Source: Palsa-459 sp035510855
Lineage (GTDB): Bacteria; Actinomycetota; Acidimicrobiia; Acidimicrobiales; RAAP-2
Direction of reading: 5' to 3'
Assembly: GCA_035510855.1 (NCBI GenBank)
Contig: DATKGG010000072.1
Span: forward strand, 1 to 5,652
DNA length: 5,652 nucleotides
The position numbers and the translations under genes are program-made. Below, piece after piece: positions 1 to 5,652 of this stretch. The notes beneath the pieces are model-generated. The model was not told the DNA's origin and did no database searches. It saw only the letters and a list, made by a program, of their open reading frames with translations. Position 1 is the first letter of the stretch. Each line of letters starts with the position of its first letter.

Positions 1-804
1 CCGGTGCCCCCGATCACACTGTTCACCTACGACTTCGCCTGGTCTGCCGCCCACGACGTGCTCGGCGAGTGGCAGGACTGGAGCCGCACGGTCAACGAGG
101 CGGTGTGGTCCAACTGCCAGCTGCTGAGCGGCGGTGGCACGACGGTGCGTATCGCGGGCGTGTCGTGCGCGCCCAGTGCGCAGACCGCCGCGTGGCTCGC
201 GCCCCTGCTCGCCAAGGTGCCCGCCCCCACGTACTCGTTCCTCGGTAACGAGACCTACGTGAACGAGATGATGGTCGAATCGGGCTGCAGCGGGCTCACG
301 GTCACCGCGTGCCACCTCGACACCACCTTCCCGCACGGCGTGCTCTCGCGACAGGCCTTCGCCGCGTCGTCCAACTACGTCGCTGCCCCGATGTCGTCGG
401 CACGGCTCACCGCTGCGGTCGACGTGGTGGACCACCTCGCCGCCGAGCTGCCAGGGCTCGGCGGCGGCCTCGTCTTCGACGCGCTCGGCGGCGCGGTCAA
501 CATGGTGGCGGCGACTGACACCGCGTTCGTCCACCGCACGTACCTGGCGAGCATCCAGTCGTCGTTCAGCTGGACCGACTCGACGCCCGCGAGCGAGCTG
601 TCGGCCGGCGCGGCGTGGCTCGAGCGCGTCAGGGCGACCGTCTATGACCCCTCGACCGGCGCCTACCAGAACTACATCGACCCGACGCTCGCGGACTTCG
701 CCGAGGCCTACTACGGCGAGAATCTCCCCCGCTTGTCGGCCGTCAAGCGCGCCTACGACCCCGACGGGGCCTTCCGCTTCGCCCAGTCGATCCCTGCGAC
801 GTAG
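1..804 (+). CDS. FAD-dependent oxidase, berberine-bridge-enzyme type, C-terminal part (5' end outside window)
   Basis: This is the C-terminal part of a flavin-dependent oxidoreductase of the FAD-binding type 4 / BBE family, which oxidises alcohols, sugars or secondary metabolites using FAD. The frame is open to the left edge, so the GTG at position 4 is very probably an internal valine. The visible 266 residues (counted from that codon) correspond to the substrate-binding domain. Around residues 156-190 lies the family-typical run of LVFDALGGAVNMVA, then AFVHR, then a glutamine/tryptophan stretch. The last 45 residues are a clear BBE motif: YQNYID (221-226), AYYGENLPRL (235-244), then K248 and YDPDGAFRFAQSIP. 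The FAD domain and any covalent FAD-linking His/Cys lie upstream and cannot be seen. C38/C55 and C95/C103 could form disulfides, as in secreted members; export is inference because the signal region is absent. The substrate cannot be assigned. It ends in TAG one base before the stop of the convergent gene. Confidence 0.9.
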   Translation, partial: PVPPITLFTYDFAWSAAHDVLGEWQDWSRTVNEAVWSNCQLLSGGGTTVRIAGVSCAPSAQTAAWLAPLLAKVPAPTYSFLGNETYVNEMMVESGCSGLTVTACHLDTTFPHGVLSRQAFAASSNYVAAPMSSARLTAAVDVVDHLAAELPGLGGGLVFDALGGAVNMVAATDTAFVHRTYLASIQSSFSWTDSTPASELSAGAAWLERVRATVYDPSTGAYQNYIDPTLADFAEAYYGENLPRLSAVKRAYDPDGAFRFAQSIPAT

Positions 805-805
805 C

Positions 806-1453
806 TCAGCGGCGGAACGCCGAGAACCGCGCGTTCGGCCGCTCGATCCTTCGACGCAGGTGCGCGGCGGCCGCGGCGTCACGGGGGGTGCCGCGCTCCT
901 CGAGCCGTGCGAGGACGGCGCGACGATGCGCCTCGTCCACGTTGCCGCCGTACTTGAACTTGGCATCGACCAACTCGACGTGCAACATGATCCCGCGGAT
1001 CTCGGCGAGCCTGGCGCGGTGCGCGACAGCGGGCTCGGCGACGACGACGTCGCCCTGCAGCCTGCGGAGCTGGCGTCCGAGCAGCGCCGCGAGTGCGTCG
1101 GGCTCCTCGATCACCTCGACGCGCCCGGAGAGCTGCACCGCGGCGTAGTAGGTGGTGGGGATCCCCAGCCTCGGGTCCTCGTCGTCGATCGCCTTCCAGC
1201 TCGACGGGATGAAGGCCCAGTCCCCCGCGACGGCCAGCAGCGCGCGCGGGCGCTCGGCGAGCGCGCCGAGGAGGGGGTTCGCGACGGCGACGTGGGCGAG
1301 CACGACCGTGTCGTCGAAGACGTACTGGGTGGGCACGACGACCGGCACGTCACGTCCGAGCCCCGGCGCGATGAGGTGCCCGAAGCCCTGCTGGCGCACG
1401 AAGCCCCGCCACTCCTCGTCGTCGATGGGGCGGTCCACTCCGGGCACGTGCAT
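806..1453 (-). CDS. PaiB-like FMN-binding protein (FMN_bind_2 family)
   Basis: This 215-residue protein belongs to the PaiB / FMN_bind_2 family, which has a split-barrel fold related to flavin reductases. Bacillus PaiB is described as a negative regulator of sporulation and protease genes. Members elsewhere are mostly annotated by homology, so a regulatory role here is only inferred. Family landmarks are visible in order: the N-terminal MHVPGVDRPIDDEE; LAHVAVANP (52-60), matching the usual HxARANP; WAFIPSSW (79-86), matching the AYISPSWY block; IPTTYYAAVQLSGRVEVIE (98-116), matching PTWNYxxVxxxG; and IRGIMLHVELVDAKFKYGGN (152-171), matching the C-terminal substrate/flavin block ending in GKxKLSQN. 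Length is normal for the family. The Trp-Asn of PTWNY is replaced by Thr-Tyr, and the tail is arginine-rich (seven Arg in the last 16). ATG 1453 is the only start codon between here and the dnaE stop in this frame. The gene lies 39 bases after dnaE on the same strand and is probably co-transcribed with it. No PaiA acetyltransferase is adjacent. Confidence 0.88.
   Translation of the reverse strand: MHVPGVDRPIDDEEWRGFVRQQGFGHLIAPGLGRDVPVVVPTQYVFDDTVVLAHVAVANPLLGALAERPRALLAVAGDWAFIPSSWKAIDDEDPRLGIPTTYYAAVQLSGRVEVIEEPDALAALLGRQLRRLQGDVVVAEPAVAHRARLAEIRGIMLHVELVDAKFKYGGNVDEAHRRAVLARLEERGTPRDAAAAAHLRRRIERPNARFSAFRR
810..822. terminator. Small palindromic hairpin at the convergent gene ends
   Basis: CGGCG-GAA-CGCCG forms a perfect five-base-pair stem with a three-base loop. 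It starts six bases after the TAG of the plus-strand oxidase gene and lies within the last codons of the minus-strand PaiB-like gene. Its position between two converging genes suits a bidirectional terminator. However, there is no T-tract on either side and the stem is short. Confidence 0.2.
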
Positions 1454-1466
1454 CTCGCCATCGTGG

Positions 1467-1472
1467 CACCTC
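1467..1472 (-). promoter_or_regulatory. Possible ribosome binding site for the PaiB-like gene, unusually far from its start
   Basis: The minus strand reads GAGGTG here, the only purine-rich Shine-Dalgarno-like run in the 39 bases between dnaE and the PaiB-like gene. It lies 13 bases before the ATG at 1453, which is long. It lies only 5 bases before another ATG (1461-1459) that is in a different frame and leads into no recognisable protein. The coding evidence for the 1453 frame is strong, so the site may be poorly used, or translation may rely on ribosomes finishing dnaE. Confidence 0.35.
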
Positions 1473-1492
1473 GAAGGGCCCGCCCGGTGGGC

Positions 1493-4400
1493 TCAGGCGG
1501 CGATCGCGTCGGGCCCGAGCAGGGTTCGCAGCACCCCAACCACCGCCCGCACGTCGACGGAGAACTCCGCGGGCAACTGGATCGTGCGCTCCTCGGTGCC
1601 GACCAAGAGCAGCTGGACCCGTGAGGCGCCGGGATGCTCGGCGAGCACGCCCTTGAGGTGCGCGACGAACGACTCGGTGACCGACCCGAGCGGCAGGCGG
1701 ATCTTGAGCACGTCGTCGCCTGGCTCGAGTCGCGGGGTTGACACGGACATGACAACGAGCTTCGGCGCGTCCTCTCGGGTGTCCAGCCGCCCAGTGACGA
1801 CGACCACGGCGTCGGACTCGAGGAGCGCCCCGTAGTCCGCGAAGGGCTTGGAGAAGCACAGCACCTCGATCGCGCCGCCCAGGTCCTCGAGCGTGAACCT
1901 CGCCCACTCCTCGCCGCGCTTGGAGAAGCGACGCTGCACGTCGGTCACGACGCCGCCCACCTTGAGCACCGACGCGTCGGTGCTCGGGAGCTCAGAGAGC
2001 TCCTTGGCGTCAGCGATCGTGTGGTCGGTGTAGCGCCCGAGCGCGCTCGCCGCGCCGAGCAGGGGGTGATCCGAGACGTAGAGCCCGAGCATCTCTTTTT
2101 CGAAGCGGAGCCGCTCGTGGCGGGTGAACTCCTGGTCGGGGACCGCGAGTTCGGTGCCCTCCCAGGTGCCCTGGCCCTCCCCCGCCGCCTCCGCGGCCGC
2201 GGCGAACAAGGTGGCGATCCCCGCGTCGTGCTCGCGACGGCGCTCGAGCGTGCGGGCGACCAGCTCTTCGATCACGAGGTACAGCCCCTTGCGCGGGATC
2301 CCGAAGGAGTCGAACGCCCCGCCCTTGATGAGCGACTCCATCGTGCGCTTGTTGAGCACCAGCGGGTCGACGCGTCGGACGAAGTCGTAGACCGACTCGA
2401 AGGGCCCGGCCCTGTCGCGCTCCGCGACGATCCGGTCGACGAGGCTCTCGCCGACGTTGCGCACGGCAGCGAGCCCGAAGACGATCTTGCGCTCGTCGGT
2501 GATCGACGGGGTGAAGTCCGAGAAAGCGAGGTTGACGTCGGGCACGGTCACGTCGATCCCGAGGGACCGGCACTCGGCGAGGTAGACCGCCGTGCGGTCC
2601 TTGTCGTCGCGCACAGAGGTCAACAGCGCGGCCAGGTACTCGACGGAGTGGTGGACCTTGCACCAGGCGGTCTGGTAGGCGATGAGCCCATAGCCGTAGG
2701 CGTGGGGCTTGTTGAACGCGTAGTCGGCGAACGGCTCGATGATGTCGAAGAGCCTCGTGCCGAGCGCCTTGTCGTAGCCCATCGTGACGCAGCCCGCGAC
2801 GAACTTCTCGCGCTCGAGCGCGATCAGCTCGCGGATCTTCTTGCCGCAGGCCTTGCGGAGGTTGTCGGCCTCCTGGGCCGTGTAGCCCGCCATCTTCTGA
2901 GCGACGCGCATGACCGAGTCCTGGTAGATCATGAGCCCGTAGGTGTCGGCGAGGATCGACTCCAGGTCAGGGTGCTCGTAGACGATCTGCTCACGCCCGT
3001 TCTTCCGGTCCGCGTACAGGTTGTGCATGTTGTGGGCCATGGGCCCCGGCCGGTAGAGCGCGACGAGCGCGGCGATGTCGTCGAACGACGACGGCGCGAG
3101 CCGGCGCATGAGCGCGCGCATCGGGCCGCCCTCGAGCTGGAAGACCCCGATCGAGTCGCCCCTCGACAGCATCGCGAAGATCTCTTGGTCGTCGAGCGCC
3201 AGGTTGTCGAGATCGGGCCGCTCACCGGTCCGCGCCTCGACGAGGTCGCACGTGCGCTCGAGGACCGAGAGGTTGCGGAGCCCGAGGAAGTCGATCTTGA
3301 GCAGCCCGAGCGCCTCGACGCCGTGCATCTCGTACTGGGTGACGATCGGGGCGTCGTCGATCCGACCCTGGCCGTCGGGCTTGCGCTGGACGGGCAGGTA
3401 CTCGACGAGCGGCTCTTTGGTGATCACGACGGCCGCGGCGTGGATGCCGTCCTGGCGCCGCAGGCCCTCGAGGCCGCGCGCCACCTCGACGGTTCGCTTG
3501 ACCGCGACGTCCTCGTCGCACATCCGTCGCAGCTCGGCCGAGGCGGCGTAGCCGTCCTCATGCTCGGGAAACTTCTCGAAGCACGCGGCCAGCGGGGTGT
3601 CGCGGCCCATGACGAGCGGCGGCATCGCCTTGGCGATCCGGTCCCCCAGGGCGTAGTCGTAGCCGAGGACCCTCGCGGCGTCGCGCACGGCCGCGCGCGC
3701 CTTGATGGTCGAGAACGTCACGATCTGGGCGACGTGGTCGGCGCCGTAGCGCTCCGCGGCGTACTGGATGACCTTCGCACGGTACCGCTCGTCGAAGTCG
3801 AGGTCGATGTCGGGCATCTCTTTTCGGCCCGGGTTCAAGAATCGCTCGAACATCAAGTCGTAGCGGATCGGGTCGAGGTCGACGATGCGCAGGCAGTACG
3901 CGACACAGCTGCTCGCCGCGGACCCGCGTCCGGGGCCAACACGGATCTTGGACTCACGAGCAAATCGGATGAGGTCCCAGACGACGAGGAAGTACGCGGG
4001 GAACCCCATCTTCGTGATCACTGAGAGCTCGTAGTCGAGCCGCTCGCGCACGACCTCGGGGATCGGCTCGCCGTAGCGTCGCTTCGCGCCCTCGAAGGTG
4101 AGCTCGCGCAGGTAGATCGTCGCGCGCTCCTCGTAGGTCGCACCCTGGATGCGATCGGGCACCTCGAACTCGGGCAACGAGGGACGACCGAACTCGATCT
4201 CGACGTGCGCTCGCTCGGCGATCAGCAAGGTGTTGTCGCACGAGTCGATGACGTCTCGGAAGAGATGGCGCATCTCCGCGGCGGTCTTGAGGTAGTGCTC
4301 CTGTCCGTGGAACCGGAATCGCTTCTCGTCGTCGAGGAGCGCCCCGGTCTGCACGCACAGCAGCGCGTCGTGCGACGTCGCGTCGTCGCGTCGCGTGTAG

Positions 4401-5062
4401 TGGCTGTCGTTGGTCGCGAGCAATGGCGCGCCGAGCTTGCTCGCGATCTCGATCAGCTTCGGGTTCGTCCGGCGCTGCTCGTCGAGTCCGTGGTCTTGCA
4501 ACTCGATGAAGAACGAGTCCCTGCCGAAGATCTCCTGGAGTCGCGCCGCGCGCTCGAGCCCACCTTTGTCGTCGCCCGCGAGCAGCGCCTGGAGGACGAC
4601 GCCACCGAGGCAGCCGCTCGTCGCGATGAGCCCCTCGTGGTGGCGCGCCAGCAGCTCCCAGTCCACCCGCGGCTTGTAGTAATAGCCCTCGAGGAACGCC
4701 GCTGAGGAGAGCTTGAGCAGGTTGGCGTAGCCGAGGTTGTTCTCGGCGAGGAGGGTGAGGTGGTAGTAGAGCTTGCCGCCCTCTGCGTCACCGCCCGTGT
4801 CGTCGACACGACCTCGTCGCACGGGCCGCTCGTGTCGCGACTCGAGCGCCATGTACGCCTCGGTGCCGATGATCGGCGAAACACCCCGCGCGCGGCACCC
4901 CTCGTAGAAGTCGAGGACGCCGTAGAGGTTCCCGTGGTCGGTGATGCCGAGCGCAGGCTGGCCGTCGGCGACGGCGGCCGCCACCAGCTCGTCGATCCTC
5001 GCCGCGCCGTCGAGCATCGAGAACTCGGTGTGGGTGTGCAGGTGGACGAAACTCGACGGCAC
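1493..5062 (-). CDS. dnaE: DNA polymerase III alpha subunit (replicative polymerase, DnaE1 type)
   Basis: This is the catalytic subunit of the chromosomal replicase, about 1189 residues, complete and of normal actinobacterial DnaE1 length. Numbering is from the GTG at 5062. The PHP domain (about 4-225) keeps all nine metal ligands expected of an active 3'-5' proofreading centre: H9, H11, D18, H43, E68, H101, C151, D219 and H221. The polymerase core carries GPGRGSAA (376-383) and PDIDLDF, with catalytic D418 and D420; the third catalytic aspartate is D591 in KIDFLGL. NKPHAYGYG begins at 784. A helix-hairpin-helix segment lies near GLAAVRNVG (863-871). An OB fold runs about 1031-1092, followed by a C-terminal domain of about 75 residues. 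The internal clamp-binding motif is atypical: IATLF (949-953) without the usual Gln. The start at 5062 is preferred over the in-frame GTG at 5068 because GGAGGG directly abuts the latter but sits six bases from the former. The neighbours are bpa upstream and the PaiB-like gene 39 bases downstream, in the same frame beyond one TGA. Confidence 0.97.
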   Translation of the reverse strand: MPSSFVHLHTHTEFSMLDGAARIDELVAAAVADGQPALGITDHGNLYGVLDFYEGCRARGVSPIIGTEAYMALESRHERPVRRGRVDDTGGDAEGGKLYYHLTLLAENNLGYANLLKLSSAAFLEGYYYKPRVDWELLARHHEGLIATSGCLGGVVLQALLAGDDKGGLERAARLQEIFGRDSFFIELQDHGLDEQRRTNPKLIEIASKLGAPLLATNDSHYTRRDDATSHDALLCVQTGALLDDEKRFRFHGQEHYLKTAAEMRHLFRDVIDSCDNTLLIAERAHVEIEFGRPSLPEFEVPDRIQGATYEERATIYLRELTFEGAKRRYGEPIPEVVRERLDYELSVITKMGFPAYFLVVWDLIRFARESKIRVGPGRGSAASSCVAYCLRIVDLDPIRYDLMFERFLNPGRKEMPDIDLDFDERYRAKVIQYAAERYGADHVAQIVTFSTIKARAAVRDAARVLGYDYALGDRIAKAMPPLVMGRDTPLAACFEKFPEHEDGYAASAELRRMCDEDVAVKRTVEVARGLEGLRRQDGIHAAAVVITKEPLVEYLPVQRKPDGQGRIDDAPIVTQYEMHGVEALGLLKIDFLGLRNLSVLERTCDLVEARTGERPDLDNLALDDQEIFAMLSRGDSIGVFQLEGGPMRALMRRLAPSSFDDIAALVALYRPGPMAHNMHNLYADRKNGREQIVYEHPDLESILADTYGLMIYQDSVMRVAQKMAGYTAQEADNLRKACGKKIRELIALEREKFVAGCVTMGYDKALGTRLFDIIEPFADYAFNKPHAYGYGLIAYQTAWCKVHHSVEYLAALLTSVRDDKDRTAVYLAECRSLGIDVTVPDVNLAFSDFTPSITDERKIVFGLAAVRNVGESLVDRIVAERDRAGPFESVYDFVRRVDPLVLNKRTMESLIKGGAFDSFGIPRKGLYLVIEELVARTLERRREHDAGIATLFAAAAEAAGEGQGTWEGTELAVPDQEFTRHERLRFEKEMLGLYVSDHPLLGAASALGRYTDHTIADAKELSELPSTDASVLKVGGVVTDVQRRFSKRGEEWARFTLEDLGGAIEVLCFSKPFADYGALLESDAVVVVTGRLDTREDAPKLVVMSVSTPRLEPGDDVLKIRLPLGSVTESFVAHLKGVLAEHPGASRVQLLLVGTEERTIQLPAEFSVDVRAVVGVLRTLLGPDAIAA

Positions 5063-5068
5063 CTTCAC

Positions 5069-5074
5069 CCCTCC
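5069..5074 (-). promoter_or_regulatory. dnaE ribosome binding site (GGAGGG) that decides the start
   Basis: The minus strand reads GGAGGG immediately before GTG-AAG-GTG. Spacing to the first GTG (5068) is zero, which would not allow normal initiation. Spacing to the second GTG (5062) is six bases, a typical Shine-Dalgarno distance. The protein then begins M-P-S-S-F-V-H-L-H, which fits the short leader before the PHP domain in DnaE proteins. Confidence 0.7.
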
Positions 5075-5110
5075 AGGAGACTCGCGGACTACACCGATGT
5101 GACTCCACCA

Positions 5111-5139
5111 AACTTAGTGCCGGGGCGCGACCGCATCAG
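5111..5139 (-). promoter_or_regulatory. Weak candidate promoter for dnaE
   Basis: On the minus strand, CTGATG (5139-5134) and TAAGTT (5116-5111) are separated by 17 bases. The downstream hexamer fits the loose TAnnnT pattern of many actinobacterial -10 boxes. The upstream hexamer shares only three positions with TTGACA. Transcription would begin near 5104, giving a leader of roughly 40 bases before the start at 5062. The 139-base gap between bpa and dnaE makes a promoter plausible here, but this match alone is weak and dnaE could instead be read through from bpa. Confidence 0.25.
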
Positions 5140-5154
5140 GGGGCCTGGCGATCT

Positions 5155-5187
5155 GTCGCTCGAGGTTGCCCGACTGCGGGACGCGAC
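5155..5187 (-). terminator. Possible hairpin after bpa (no T-tract)
   Basis: About 20 bases downstream of the bpa stop the minus strand contains GTCGC and GCGAC as outer arms (5187-5183 and 5159-5155), enclosing a perfect CCCG-CAGT-CGGG hairpin (5180-5169). The two stems are separated by unpaired bases on both sides, 2 on one and 9 on the other. No run of T follows, so a classical intrinsic terminator is not shown. In GC-rich DNA such short pairings often arise by chance. It could be a weak terminator or mean nothing. Confidence 0.2.
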
Positions 5188-5207
5188 CGGGCGGGCTGGC
5201 GAGTCGA

Positions 5208-5652
5208 TCAGAGGTAGGTGCCGGCGCGAGGGACCTGCTCGCCGTCGGGGCCGGGCAGCTGGCGGTGTCGCAGCTCTTCGAGCTGTGCGCGCGCGGCCAT
5301 CTGCTGGGCCATGAGCGTCGCTTGGATGCCATGGAAGAGGCCCTCGAGCCAGCCCACCAACTGGGCTTGGGCGACACGGAGCTCGGACTCGGTGGGCACG
5401 CCCTCGCCGAAGGGGATCGCCATGCGATCGAGCTCCTGGGAGAGGTCCTCGGACAGGGCGGTCTCGAGCTCGCGGACGGACTGCTCGTAGATCTCGCGCA
5501 GGCGGGTGCGGCCCGGCTCGTCGAGCGAGGCGGAGCGCACCTCGTCGAGGAGCTGCTTGACCATCGACCCGATCCGCATCACCTTGGCGGGCGACTCGAC
5601 CATGCCCGAAGTCTCGATCGCGATCCCGTCGGCTTGGGACGGATCGAGCACC
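5208..5652 (-). CDS. bpa: Bacterial proteasome activator Bpa/PafE (5' end outside window)
   Basis: This is the ring-forming, ATP-independent activator of the bacterial 20S proteasome, which opens the gate so that unfolded or disordered proteins can enter. Residues are counted from the GTG at 5651. The signature region is nearly unbroken: VESPAKVMRIGSMVKQLLDEV (18-38), an RLREIYEQSVRELE helix (50-63), then LRVAQAQLVGWLEGLFHGIQ (91-110) and AQQMAARAQLEELR (115-128). Together these form the helical bundle of the family. The last four residues are GTYL, the equivalent of the mycobacterial GQYL tail that docks into pockets of the proteasome alpha ring. The frame runs to the right edge. Mycobacterial Bpa has some 27 more residues, mainly at its poorly conserved N-terminus, so the GTG at 5651 is probably not the true start. 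The stop is 139 bases upstream of dnaE on the same strand. The identification implies that the host has proteasome genes elsewhere. Confidence 0.93.
   Translation of the reverse strand, partial: VLDPSQADGIAIETSGMVESPAKVMRIGSMVKQLLDEVRSASLDEPGRTRLREIYEQSVRELETALSEDLSQELDRMAIPFGEGVPTESELRVAQAQLVGWLEGLFHGIQATLMAQQMAARAQLEELRHRQLPGPDGEQVPRAGTYL

Noticed and set aside
4..6. GTG at position 4 as the true start of the oxidase
   Set aside because: The frame is open to the window edge, and the protein begins within the substrate domain with no FAD domain. It must be the tail of a longer protein.
1478..1492. GC-rich hairpin just after the dnaE stop as a terminator
   Set aside because: Only four base pairs (GCCC with GGGC) can form, there is no T-tract, and the PaiB-like gene follows at once on the same strand.
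644..1624. A 326-codon open frame on the plus strand crossing the oxidase end, the PaiB-like gene and the dnaE end
   Set aside because: It overlaps three supported genes, is low in complexity (Arg/Asp/Val-rich) and matches no family. It is a GC-rich shadow.
2021..4024. A 667-codon open frame on the plus strand, antisense to dnaE
   Set aside because: It lies wholly opposite dnaE and is dominated by Arg, Glu, Asp, Val and Leu, as expected of an antisense shadow in GC-rich coding DNA. It has no recognisable domain, whereas the minus-strand frame is unmistakable.
4760..5314. Plus-strand open frame across the dnaE start and the bpa-dnaE gap
   Set aside because: It is antisense to the conserved PHP domain of dnaE and to the Bpa tail, and its translation shows no conserved domain.
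5649..5651. GTG at 5651 as the true start of bpa
   Set aside because: The frame continues to the window edge and mycobacterial Bpa has a longer N-terminal segment, so this is more likely an internal valine. It cannot be settled without sequence beyond the window.

Overview
The window is a GC-rich stretch (clearly above 60% G+C by eye) of ordinary bacterial chromosome. It holds four protein genes packed with very little intergenic space. The gene content points to an actinomycete-type bacterium (Actinomycetota). The best marker is the protein read leftwards from the right edge. It closely matches the bacterial proteasome activator Bpa/PafE, which is found in bacteria that carry a 20S proteasome. 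The DNA polymerase III alpha subunit is also of the actinobacterial DnaE1 type, with a complete PHP proofreading centre. I cannot name a genus from the sequence alone.

Layout from left to right. (1) 1-804, plus strand: the C-terminal 267 codons of a FAD-dependent oxidase of the berberine-bridge-enzyme type, cut by the left edge. (2) 806-1453, minus strand: a 215-residue PaiB-like FMN-binding protein, convergent with the oxidase; the two stop codons are one base apart. (3) 1493-5062, minus strand: dnaE, the replicative DNA polymerase III alpha subunit, about 1189 residues and complete. (4) 5069-5207: a 139-base intergenic region with the dnaE ribosome binding site, a weak candidate promoter and a weak hairpin. 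(5) 5208-5652, minus strand: the Bpa proteasome activator, cut at its 5' end by the right edge.

The three minus-strand genes run bpa, dnaE, PaiB-like. The 39-base gap between dnaE and the PaiB-like gene suggests co-transcription. The 139-base gap between bpa and dnaE leaves room for a separate dnaE promoter. The functions are distinct: ATP-independent proteasomal degradation, chromosome replication with built-in proofreading, and a flavin-binding protein of uncertain role. Nothing shows that they form one pathway.

I found no RNA gene, mobile element, CRISPR array or convincing new system. The points worth a second look are in the detail: a likely start correction and an atypical clamp-binding motif in dnaE, a variant C-terminal docking tail in Bpa, and an unusual translation start for the PaiB-like gene.
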